DNA of 64,000 bases, from the NCBI RefSeq assembly GCF_905220365.1, contig NC_061153.1, positions 4,360,001-4,424,000 on the forward strand. Direction: 5' to 3'. Source of the DNA: Vanessa cardui. Lineage: Eukaryota > Arthropoda > Insecta > Lepidoptera > Nymphalidae. The notes beneath the pieces are model-generated. The model was given only the letters and a program-made list of their open reading frames with translations. It did no database searches and was not told the DNA's origin. Below, one piece after another: positions 19,555 through 29,232 of this stretch; position 1 is the first letter of the stretch; every line of letters starts with the position of its first letter. Both the position numbers and the translations under genes were made by a program.

Positions 19555-19845
19555 AAGCTTAAATGACAAATCAACATTTAAGTTAGTTAAATTAAACTTT
19601 AATGTACCTCAACAAACATAAATAATTTACTTAAAGTTTTAATCAAAAAGCTTTATTGACAAATCAACATTTAAGTTAGTTAAATTAAACTTTAATGTAC
19701 CTCAACAAACATAAATAATTCACTTAAAATTTTACTCAAAAAGATTAATGTTTAATCAATATAATTTTAGTTAAATACTTTTCAATAAATATTTGACAAA
19801 TCAACATTTAAGTTAGCTAAATTAAACTTTAATGTACCTCGACGG
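19555..19845. repeat. tandem duplication of the transposase C-terminal coding segment
   Basis: The segment caaatcaacatttaagttag, taaattaaactttaatgtacctc occurs three times, at about 19568-19610, 19663-19705 and 19797-19840. The last copy lies inside the 3' end of the transposase coding region. The two outer copies are in its 3' flank, together with repeats of aacataaataatt.acttaaa. This is a local duplication inside the transposon. Confidence 0.75.
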
Positions 19846-21056
19846 CCAATTTGTGGATTTTCTAATGTTTGTTCTATATCCAGCAAAGTCTCATCGGAGA
19901 TATCATCGATTACTGGCCAATAAAAAATACCTTTCAGATTTTTTCTTAAATATTTTACAGTGTAAAGACGCTCTGAGTCGTTGTAATTGGTTACTAGGCC
20001 AATATAATATTTATCCAACTTCTCCATACTCTTTTTTAAAATCTTTTTCAAAATACTTCTCCATACTCTTTTTAGCGGCCCAAAAAAAGCCACATCAAGG
20101 GGCTGAGTGTGGTGAGTTGAATTGGGTGGTAAGAATAAAAATTTGATGTTAAGTTCTTCGCACTTATTTATGATATTTACATTCATATGCGACGATAAAT
20201 TGTCTCCAATAATGACTTTAGGCTCTGATATTTTTACAGCCCATGGTACAATTATGGTGTGAAACCAGTCTTCGAATGTCACTGAGTCGAACCAGCCCGA
20301 TTTCGTTTTATTGTATCTGGCTCCTTCTGGCCCATTAGAACACCAGTTTGTCCACATGTTATCTGCTTTGTATACCACGTATGGTGGAAAATTGTCTCCA
20401 CCGGCTGTAGCTGCGAACATTACAGATATCGCTGTTTTAGTATTATTTAATGTTTTGTTTGGATACTTAACACCCCTTTTAAATATGCACTTTTGGGATC
20501 CTGGCTTGTCAGAAAAATTTGTTTCATCATAGTTTACTACATGCTCTGGTTTAATATTAAGTAAAGTTACTTTTAAATTTTCAAAATATTTATTATAGTC
20601 TTGCACGCTCTTACTCGCACGCGCTTCTTTAATATTATTACTGGATCGTACTGTCAGTATATTTTTATGTCGTTTTAGAAAGTTTCTTACCCACTTTTGG
20701 CCAGGAATTTTATTATTAAACATATGACTGAGTCAATTCTTTATCAAATAATCATGTACTATAAGTCTCAGTTCAAAGCTGGTAAGAGGATACCCATATT
20801 CTTCACAAAGAATTAAACAACTAGCAATTTTTTGTTCGTCAGCTAGCGACAGTTTCGTGGGACATCCAATATTTTTGGTGTGTTTTTTCTTTACCTTATT
20901 TAAAATCGTGCGGCGAGGTATGCCAAACTGCTTTTCTGCCTCGTAAGGTGTAATGTTTTTATTTTCTACGAGATTTACTACAATGTTCAGTAAACTCTCT
21001 TCATAATCTTTATATTTTCTTCGCGGTTTGCTCATTTTTAGTCCTTGAACCAACAA
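19782..21056 (-). pseudogene. DDE transposase, pogo/Tigger type, one in-frame stop
   Basis: From 21056 the frame encodes a pipsqueak-type HTH (EESLLNIVVNLVENK, TPYEAEKQFGIPRRTILN) and then a second helical DNA-binding region. A TGA codon near 20731 interrupts the frame, which then continues uninterrupted in phase. The catalytic domain shows NYDETNFSD (first Asp), VIIGDNLSSH (second Asp) and LPPNSTHHTQPLDVAFFGPL (third Asp), a DDD-type triad expected for pogo-like enzymes. The product would bind the terminal repeats, excise the element and insert it at TA. Total about 424 codons, close to family length. Apart from the stop it looks complete. Confidence 0.88.
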
Positions 21057-21608
21057 AAAATGAATAATTAATTTATTACTTTAAAACTAAATACAACATT
21101 TTGAGACATACTTCATCCCCAACTGAAAGTATACACGGATTCTTATCTACATACAACCCATCGTGGCCTCTTAAAAATAAATTGTGTCAACCCTAGCCTA
21201 GGCAATGTTAGGGTCACTTGTTCAAAAGTGGTGCCTATCTTTGCCTACATCAATATTTTTCAGTTAATAACTATAAATGTTCATATCTTACAATATCTAA
21301 CGATAACACTATCAATGCTCTATAGAAAACGTTAAAAAGAATTTAGGAAATACAGATTTTTCAATGGAATACCTGGAAAGTTGTTCTTCAGTTTTTGTAG
21401 CCGCCTTCGCACACTCTGGTTCAACAGACTACTGTCAAAATTTTTTAAGGTGTACCAACATAACGTCACTAATTCTGTGTTGCCATATAAAAATTCTAAT
21501 TTTCCATAAAAATTTGAATTGCCAGCGTATTGATTTGAAAAAGATATAACATCTTTTAGATGATCGGCAAAGATAGGACGTGAGGCAAAGTCAGGGCATT
21601 TGACGGTA

Positions 21609-22548
21609 CCTCGTCTAAAAAATGCTGGAAAGTTTGTGCAGCATTCCTTAGTCCAAAGGACATATAGGGGAATTCGAAAAGTCTGAAAGGAGTCGTAATT
21701 GCTGTCTTCTGGACGTCTTCTTTATAAACCGGTATTTGGTTATAAGCCTTTACTAGGTCTAGCTTAGAGAAAACGTTACAACCTGCAAGCCTATTCGAAT
21801 AATCCTCAATATGGCGGATTGGGTACCTGTCTGGTATAGTTCGTGCGTTTAACGCCCGGTAATCGCCGCAGGGTCTCCAACCGTCCTGTTTTGGTGCAAG
21901 GTGTAATGCAGATGCCCACAGTGAGTCTGACCGACGAGCAGTACCATCACGTTGCATCTCCTCGAATTGCTCCTTGGCGATCTTCAGGCGTGCCGGTGCT
22001 AACCGTCGAGGTTTACAAAACACAGGTGGTCCAGGTGTTATTCGGATATAATGCACTGTAGAATGTCTTACCTCTCGATCAATGCCGCATGGTCTCGTCA
22101 ATGTGGGGTACTTCGATAAAAGTGTGTGGTGCTCGCTGTGTACCGATATGGCCTTGACGCTGTGGTGTTGGCATGCCTTCAGCTCTGCTGGACACGTAAG
22201 AGAAGTCACGCCATCGAGCAGGCGCTTATGTCTGCAATCGACTAAGAGGTTATAATGAGAAATAAAATCGACACCTATAATAGGTCTGTCAACTTCAGCC
22301 ACTACAAAATTCCAGACGAAATCACGCCTCAGTGCAAGGTTTAAATGCAACTTTAGAGTACAGTAGGTGCGTATTATTGATCCATTCGCTGCCGTAAGGA
22401 AATAATCTGTGGGATTCCTACGGTCCTTCAAAAATCTACGGGGCAGTACGCACAAATCGGATCCGGTATCAATTAAAAATTGCGTCTTTTTATCCCGGTC
22501 CGTAACAAAGAGGCGGCGAGGTGAGGGTGAACAGTCGGTTCTCGCCAT
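21609..22548 (-). pseudogene. Gypsy pol: protease and first half of RT
   Basis: The ATG at 22548 overlaps the gag stop as TAATG, so translation would restart. The aspartic protease shows FLIDTGSDLCVLPR near residue 22 and a following IGVDFISHYNLLVDC. RT begins with WASALHLAPKQDGWRPCGDYRALN, then SKLDLVKAYNQIPV (motif A Asp) and FPYMSFGLRNAAQTFQ. The real coding sequence ends at 21609, where the DNA transposon enters; the few further open codons belong to the transposon. Confidence 0.9.
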
Positions 22549-23373
22549 TACTGACTGTCGCGGCAGTTTTCCGAGGCAAATTTACACGGCCTTGTACACT
22601 TATTTGCTCTCTCGCCAAATCTCGAATGATACCAACAAATACCTGGATCTCGGTTTCTGCTTGCTGATCGTCGCCGATGCCTGGAACCACTGCGTTGCCT
22701 GTCTATGTGGGTAGTTGGCGCGACCACGCCCTAAGTTCATTTGCGCCACCTGATGGTTGAGCTCCGTTCGAATGCGGGTAGAAATGAAATCTTCCATCTT
22801 CTTGAAGAGCGCATCGAAACCTGGAGTAGAAGCACTAGAAACTTGATTAGAAAATGGCGTTACTTCGATTATTTTATCTGCCAACTCAGCAACTTCATCT
22901 AATCTTAGACTTGTTTGAGACGCTATAATTGCCTGAATATGCGTTGGTAGGCGGCTAGCCCATAGGCTTCTTAAAAAATCGTCGTTCACCTGGTCACCGG
23001 CTAACGAACGTAAGTGACGTAAAAATTGCGTTGGCATTCGGTCGCCTAACTCCTCGTGGGTCAAAAGTTGTCGCATTCGGTGATCACGAGATGTGGACAG
23101 ACGTTTAATCAGCTCGTTTTTCAGCTTATCGTACTTCCTAGTTGCGGGAGGGTTGGTTATTACATCCTTAACTTCACGGGCTATCCTCTGGTCTAGCTGT
23201 TGCACGACGGTATAAAATTTAGTAGAATCGATTTTCGTACCTGATGTCTCGAACTGTGCTTCAACCTGGGCAAACCAAATATCGGGGTCTTCCGGCCAAA
23301 AGGGTGGTAGACGCACGGACACGCGGTCAATTGTCGCGTAGCATTCTTCAAACTTGTCGTCAGCGGTAGCCAT
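22547..23373 (-). pseudogene. Gypsy gag, frameshifted before its zinc finger
   Basis: From MATADDKFEECY at 23373 the frame runs through a capsid-like region (FWPEDPDIWFAQVEAQFE, LLTHEELGDRMPTQFLRHLR, LWASRLPTHIQAIIAS). Near 22705 the phase changes. The proper continuation, read in another frame, is an arginine-rich stretch followed by CWYHSRFGERANKC and CKF, the nucleocapsid zinc finger of CsRN1-type elements, with its stop overlapping the pol ATG. Gag would form the particle and bind RNA. The frameshift removes the RNA-binding tail from the main product. Confidence 0.85.
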
Positions 23374-23414
23374 CTTAACGGTCGACGAACGTTACAACGC
23401 GATCACGTCGGGCT

Positions 23415-23772
23415 TGCTACGTCGACTTTTTATTTAAATAAAATACGGCAAACTATATAACAATTTTTATTGCGTTTTGTTAAACTTTAATTCTACAATA
23501 CTCTACGCGGATGGTAAGGCAGACAAGAAAGGCGAAGAAATTTATATAAAGATCGAAAATAACGGAATTGGTAAGCGCGGCGAAAACTAGCATAGGTCCG
23601 GCGTGGAAAGCAGTTAGCGAGGCCCTGCGGCGGCCGGCGGTCGACTGATGCTCCTCGGCTCCGCCCACTTGTGACGTCACGCGCTAATGACCGTAGGCTG
23701 GATAACGCGCCGCGCTGCGCTAGTTCCGCTCGCGGCTTGCGGCCGCTAAGATGAAACTTCGTGTGCACCACA
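23415..23772 (-). repeat. Gypsy 5' LTR
   Basis: 358 bp, minus strand TGTGGTGCACACGAAG to GTCGACGTAGCA. It is nearly identical to 16244-16609. The region 23373-23414 between gag and LTR should hold the primer-binding site; I could not assign the tRNA with confidence. Confidence 0.9.
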
Positions 23773-24791
23773 AGCTCAAATATTACGGCGTTAAAGGTAG
23801 GGCTCTTGATCTCATCGCTTCATGCTTAAGTCAAATAATCCAGCAAGTTTTCATTAATGGAATAAAGTCTACTGGATCTACGCTAAAAATGGGTGTTCCA
23901 CAAGGTTCAATTTTGGGTCACTTTCTATTTCTAGTATATATAAATTACCTTCCTTTCTTTGTTAAAGGTATTTGTGATATAGTATTGTTTTACTGACGAT
24001 ACTTCACTGATTTTTAAGGTTGACAGAAAAAAAACTGACTATGACGATGTGAACGGTGCCTTATCACAGATATAAGATTGGTTTAAAGTAAATAATTTGG
24101 TTTTGAATACTAAAAAAACAAAATGTGTAGTTTTTACCGTACCCAATGTTAGAAAGCAAAATTATAATATATCTTTAAGCGGTTGCCCGCTTGATGTAGC
24201 CGATACTACGGTGTTCTTGGGAATATAATAGGTTCCAGACTTCAGTGGAGTCCCCATTTGTCGTCCCTAACAGGGAGACGCTGCTCCGCAGCATACGCGG
24301 TTAGAAAAGTTAGACAAGTAACTGATATTGATACCGCACGTTTAGTTTATTTTGGTTATTTTCACAGTATGTCATATGGCATATTACTTTGGGGTAAAGC
24401 TGCAGACATTGAATTTGTCTTTATTTTACAAAAGAGAGCAATTCGGTTTATTTATAATCTTGGAGCTAGAGTAGGAATACTCACTGTTGCGTCGCAATAT
24501 ATTTACAAAAATATCATGTATATTCACAGTAACGTTGATAACTTTGATAAAATCAGTGATAATCATTGTATATGCACTAGAAGTAAGGATAAGCTTATAA
24601 CGCCAAGTTTCCGACTCCGCAAAGTCAATAAATCTTTCTTGGGGCAAGGTATCCATTTCTATAATAAAATTCCACAGACATTTTTAACTTTGCCGTCTCG
24701 TAAATTCAAATCGTTTATAAAAAATACATTGGTGAAAAAGGCGTATTATTCGATACAAGATTTTGTACATGATAAAAAAGCGTGGAATTAA
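23773..24791 (+). pseudogene. Jockey LINE ORF2, C-terminal RT and thumb (resumes after Gypsy)
   Basis: Begins KYYGVKGRALDLIASC and MGVPQGSILGHFLFLVYIN. A one-base insertion near 23992 disrupts the FADD-type catalytic box, which is read as TDDTSLIF in the next frame. There are further stops near 24075 and 24230. The tail from 24258 (RRCSAAYAVRKVRQVTDIDT, YGILLWGK, FILQKRAIRFIYNL) and the ending FVHDKKAWN are typical of Jockey elements in Lepidoptera. It belongs with 15600-16243. Confidence 0.88.
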
Positions 24792-25021
24792 TACCTGTTG
24801 ACTTCCAGGCAGGATATATTCATTTAAATAATTGTATTAACTAACATGACTGTATTTTTTTAAATGTTGAAAAAGAGTAACTACTGAGTTTCTTGCCAGT
24901 TCTTCTCGGTAGAATCCACTTTCCGAACTGGTGGTAGCTTCACTTAATTGTTAAATGACGATTCAAAAGTGCTTGTAAAAGCCCACTTGAATAAAGTATA
25001 CTTTGATTTTAATTTTTATTT
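24792..25021 (+). other. Jockey LINE 3' UTR
   Basis: Contains the recurring tail: aagagtaactactgagtttc, ttgccagttcttctcggtag, gaactggtggtagcttcac and gcttgtaaaagcccacttga, followed by aataaag and a TTTTAATTTT-type end. The same tail is found reversed at 62249-62478. Confidence 0.8.
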
Positions 25022-27242
25022 TGATTAAATGTGATGAAGTCCAAAAATACAGCTCCAGGGTGTGATGGCATATCTTCTTATTCTATGATAAGGAATATGC
25101 CTAGGAAGGGTTTTCTAATTCTATTACAATTATATAATATGTTTTTATCGCTAAACTTTGTTCCTCGTCAATGGCGCAATATAGCTATTGTCCCAATACC
25201 AAAACCAGGACGAAATTCGAATTTAGATTCATCCCTAAGACCAATTTTTTTAATATCATGTTTGTGTAAAACATTTCAATCTATTTTAAATAAAAGATTG
25301 GAATGGTATTTTGAACACAATAAATTATTTTCTGAGTCAACAATTGGATTTCGAAAGACAAGGTCAATGTTTGTCAATAAGTTTCTAATGTACAAATTGC
25401 TTTTTCCTAAAAACGAATCAACTATTGCCTGTTTTATAGACCTAACTAATGCGTATAATAATGTTGATATTTATAGTCTCTTAAAACTTCTTCATGATTT
25501 TGGTGTTGGAAGTAAAATTTGCAATTACTTGTGGAACTTTTTTAGTGAACGTCGGCTTAAAATTCAAACAAGTGATTGGGAGGTCTCTAGATCTACTTCC
25601 TTGGGTTTAGCACAGGGGGGCACTTTGTCACCCCTATTGTTTAATGTGGCAACAATCAATATTTGTCATCAAAATCAAAATGTGAGTATCTCTCAATTTG
25701 CTGATGATTTTATCCTTTATTATTCAAATTCAAACTTAGTTTTTGCTCAAAATTTATTATCAACAGCATTAGACTTATTTAAAGAAATAGTTAATAGAAT
25801 TGGTCTTTATATTACCCCAACTAAAAGTAAAATTTGTTTATTTTTTAAAGGTAAAAGACACGATATAATAGTTCTCAAAATAGATAATTATAATTTAGAA
25901 GTTGTAGAAAATATTAAATACCTCGGGATGTGGCTGAATCGCTCTTTACGATGGACATATAACGGAAACGACACAAAGGTTTTTACAGTTTTTTATTTAA
26001 AGTATTAACAGGATCCAATTGGGGTGTCCATCTTAAACATCTGAGACGTCTGTATATAGCCTTGATTCGAAGCAGGTTAGACTATAGTTGCTTTTTGTAT
26101 GATAATGCCGCAAAATGTCAACTTAATAAACTCGATTTAATTCAAAATCGCTCAATGAGAATAATAGGAAAATTTTGGCTTAAGTCGAAAGCTCTTAATA
26201 ACAATTTTATATTATAAAATTATTAAATGAGTTGTCTCATCTTTGCGAAACTCAAAGATATTGGGCAAATAAACGTAAACCGCTTTTAGTTTTGATTCAT
26301 CAAGAATTAAATTCCTTTCCTATACAGCGTAGTAATTTACTTGATATGTTCTCTCTGCAGACGTGGGTAAGTAACGTGAATGTTACCAAGTTTATTAAAA
26401 GCGATATTTCGACAGTTCACGAGGCTAAAAATAGATACAGCACACAGCAATTAAAATCTTTGGTAGAACATTTTATGAGAAACACCTACAATACCGATTC
26501 AAAAAGTGCCCTGCAACATTTGGCTCGTTGTACCTCGACTTATCGAGGCACACCGTTAGCTTACAATATTTTAAACCAGTTGTTAAAACTAAATTCAGGT
26601 GGAAAATCTGTATATTTACAATGGATTCCATCACATGTTGGTGTTAGGGGCAATGAAACGGTTGATTACTTGGCTAAACAAGCTTTCTTCGAAGGTGAAC
26701 ACATATCTATAACGCCATTTTTTACGGATCTTATTTGGCATATAAAAGTTAAATGTAATTTTATGTGGGCTGAGTATTTTGACAAGCGATCTAAGGAGAA
26801 GGGTATTTGGTACAAGACGATGCAGCCTCATCCACTAAAGATATGCTGGTTTGACAACCATAAACTTAGTCGCAGAGATGTAATAACGGCTCTAAGGCTT
26901 CCCGCCGGGCACATTCCGACTAATAAATTTGCCTTTCTTATACAGAAATCGGAAACACAGAATTGCATCCCCTGCGGAGTAGTAGAGGATATTTACTACG
27001 TTTTGTTGGAATGTGTTCGGAACGAGAGTCTTAGGATTACTATAGCTACTCAATTTAATATTAATGATTTGAATATAATTGATTGTATGCCTTTTTTGGG
27101 ATTTTCATTAAGTGTTAAAGCTAAAGCATTGTATAAGTTAGCTAACAAGTATTTTAGGTTAAGGAAATAAATATGTAATGTTAAATAACAGAGCGACATA
27201 GTCACACATGGTGTAAAAGCTCTTTAAATAAAGAAAAAAAAA
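25022..27242 (+). pseudogene. I-type LINE: RT and RNase H region, 5' truncated
   Basis: The first frame (25031-26008) encodes RT: KSKNTAPGCDGISSYSM, IPKPGRNSNLDSSLRPI, CFIDLTNAYNNVD (motif A), GLAQGGTLSPLLFN and ISQFADDFILYY (FADD). The usual F-D of motif A is changed to Y-N. After frame breaks near 26000-26230 the second part contains LQWIPSHVGVRGNETVDYLA, the last catalytic segment of an RNase H domain, and a C-terminal CxxC...C-type region (CIPCGVVEDIYYVLLEC). An RNase H after RT is characteristic of the I superfamily. It ends in an A-rich tail at 27230-27242 that cuts into the Helitron. Confidence 0.82.
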
Positions 27243-28624
27243 ATCCAGTCTTTCAGAAATCATTTTTGCCGCCATTTTGACACAATATTGGTTGAATAAT
27301 CCTTTAAAGTAATATAAGCTGTTTAAGTCATTTATTCCTACCATGAGTCCAAATACATAAAACTGTATACACGACACTGTTTTAGATCTAGCAGCAGTAT
27401 TCTGCTGTGAAATATTTATACAGTATCCGTACGGGGAACAGTAAAGGATATTGAAGTGGGCCATACGATCTATGAGTTTCAGAAACTCGTTGAAGTCGGC
27501 CTTCTCTATAATTCAACACAATATCTCGGGAACATTTATCTTCATCTATCAAAAGAACAGCTACTTCATCTACTATTGGCGCATTATACCGACCTCGATG
27601 CTCGTTAGGAGGTTTCACATCAGCATGAATAAAAAGTTTCAAATCATGCGTTGATCTATTTTCGAGATTGTATTTGAAACTCTGAATATACGTATTATGA
27701 TCGTGAAGATATGTTTGGAGACCGTCGATAAGATCAATTTGCAAAGTTGGGTTTATGTTTGAGCGCAAGGATATCTGATCTGCATGAGACACAAAATAAA
27801 TTTGCAAAAATCCGGCTTGTGCACCTTCAGCTGGAAGTAAATTACCGATCAAACGATAAACTTGTCCCTGGATTTTGAAAGTAGGCATAAAGTTTCCCTC
27901 ACGAATTTACTTTCGCACCAAATTAAGTCATTTGAAAAAGTGTATTATACTGCCTTGTGTGATTTAAGAAATGCTTTGAGGATGGATTTGAGCCTGATAT
28001 CGGTTCTTTAAAACTGACGTTTGTTCTGGAATTTAAGGTATATTTACTTTGTCACCACTACAATACAGTCCAGGACTTTCTGCCGTCCATTTTTTTGCTT
28101 GACAGAAGTCGCATATTTTAACCATTCCGCCAATATCAATATCATTTAACACAACGTAGTCAAGAGAACGATCATAAGCTAACGCAGGATTCAAAAAATT
28201 ATGTTGCCTGCGAGTTCGACTTATTAATGATCTTGCATTTTGCTGTGCTAGTCGATGGGAACGGTCAACGCTTGATTCTCGATCGCGGTTTGCTGAAGTT
28301 CGGGAATTTAGTGCGGCCAAACGTTGAGAACGTTCAGCGCTTGATTCTCATTCGCGGTTTGCCACAGTTCATGAATTCTGTGCATTCAAACGTTGAGAAC
28401 GTTCAACGCTTGATTCCCGTTGTCGATTCACCGAAGTTCGGAAATTTTGTAAGGCTAACCTCTGTGAACGTTCAACGCTCGATTCCCTAGTACGATGTTG
28501 TTCACTGACCGTTCTTTAAATAGCCAACCTCTGCGTATTGTCTTCCGTTGTTTCATTGGTACGCAAAAGCCGCAGACGCTTTGCATTAGCAGTCTGCCGA
28601 GAAAGGTTAGTTCTTTTTCTAGGC
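27243..28624 (-). pseudogene. Helitron Rep/helicase, N-terminal half
   Basis: Starts MPRKRTNLSRQTANAKRLR at 28624, the standard opening of insect Helitron replicases. It continues through a 23-residue repeat region, then MVKICDFCQAKKW with CSGDKVNIP (putative zinc-binding segment), MPTFKIQGQVYRLIGNLLP, HADVKPPNEHRGRYNAP, LNYREGRLQRVSETHRSYGPLQYPLLFP, and finally SINISQQN and MAAKMISERLD. The HUH nuclease and helicase domains that should follow are missing because the I-type LINE ends at 27242. In-frame stops near 28520 and 28360 and several frameshifts show it is dead. Confidence 0.82.
28235..28500 (-). repeat. 69-bp coding repeat in the Helitron N-terminus
   Basis: The word gaacgktcarcgcttgattc recurs at about 28259, 28329, 28398 and 28467, a period of 69-70 bp. 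Each unit encodes a 23-residue charged repeat of the form RESSVERSQRLAALNSRTSA plus three residues. Such N-terminal repeats are usual in insect Helitron replicases. Confidence 0.75.
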
Positions 28625-28895
28625 ATTATAGTGACGAAAAAGATAAAAAAATGTAGGAAATTAAATTTAAACCGAAACGTATCTTGTAATCAATAAAAAC
28701 AAACGTAGGTAAATAATGAAGTACCCGATAATATAATGAAATCTATAATGAAAAAAAAGTATTATAATTATTATATTAATTATTTCGATATTTTCACGTA
28801 ATAAAAAAACCATATATTTTTTAATAAACAAAAACCTAACCAAATCAGAATAATTATGCAGATGACAACCACTTCTAATAAACAAAAATTTTGAC

Positions 28896-28966
28896 AAAAA
28901 CCGACTTCAAAAGAGAAAAAAAATAATATGCTCTAAAAAGTAAAAAATAATTGCTTATTATTCTAC
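28896..28966 (+). repeat. diverged fragment of the foldback MITE
   Basis: ttttgacaaaaaccgacttc, then aagtaaaaaataattgctta, resembles the first 70 bp of the elements at 11144 and 36788. It is shortened and diverged. It lies 20 bp left of the DIRS element. Confidence 0.55.
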
Positions 28967-28987
28967 AACTTAATTATGAAGTAACTT

Positions 28988-29033
28988 ATTATACTCGTGC
29001 CTCGTCCTCGAGATTAGTAATATACACATGTAG
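28988..29033. repeat. left inverted terminal repeat of the DIRS element
   Basis: 46 bp starting ATTATACTCGTGCCTCGTCC and ending ACACATGTAG. It is the exact reverse complement of 33308-33353. Confidence 0.95.
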
Positions 29034-29232
29034 TTCCACATACAATGTCGCCACTCACGCACTTAGTTTGTCTATTCCTTTTTTTTTATATGACGGTATG
29101 TCGGTTTTCCTCGGTATCGACACACCGTCAATACCTCATTCACATTTTAGTGCTTCGCCAGTCCGCACATATTCACGCAATTATTAGAAAAAGTTTTATT
29201 TTATTAAAGTCTGGTTCATTATTAATATCATC

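Larger units (their letters stand above)
18743..21606 (-). mobile_element. pogo/Tigger-like DNA transposon inside Gypsy pol
   Basis: This 2864-bp element is flanked by TA on both sides (18741-18742, 21607-21608), the target duplication of the Tc1/mariner/pogo superfamily. Its ends are inverted repeats: CCGTCGAGTGCCCTAACTTT on the left and, reversed, CCGTCAAATGCCCTGACTTT on the right. The RT reading frame of Gypsy resumes across the insertion when one TA is removed (…LDEV then LRGLDF…). It contains a DDE transposase with one in-frame stop and repeated subterminal motifs of the form aggcaawgttagg. Confidence 0.92.
16244..23772 (-). mobile_element. Gypsy LTR retrotransposon (interrupted by a DNA transposon)
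   Basis: Two LTRs (16244-16609 and 23415-23772) bracket gag, protease, RT, RNase H and integrase in Gypsy order on the minus strand. Without the 2864-bp transposon at 18743-21606 the element would be about 4.7 kb. AGCT flanks both LTRs (16240-16243 and 23773-23776). On the left another aagct stands 7 bp further out, and that outer copy joins the Jockey frame better, so a small filler may be present. The gag zinc finger of the form CWYH...C...C suggests the CsRN1-like insect Gypsy group. Several frameshifts make it non-autonomous. Confidence 0.9.

Noticed and set aside
28227..28490. Plus-strand ORF with regular repeats, at first sight a repeat protein
   Set aside because: It is the antisense of the 69-bp coding repeat in the Helitron replicase N-terminus.
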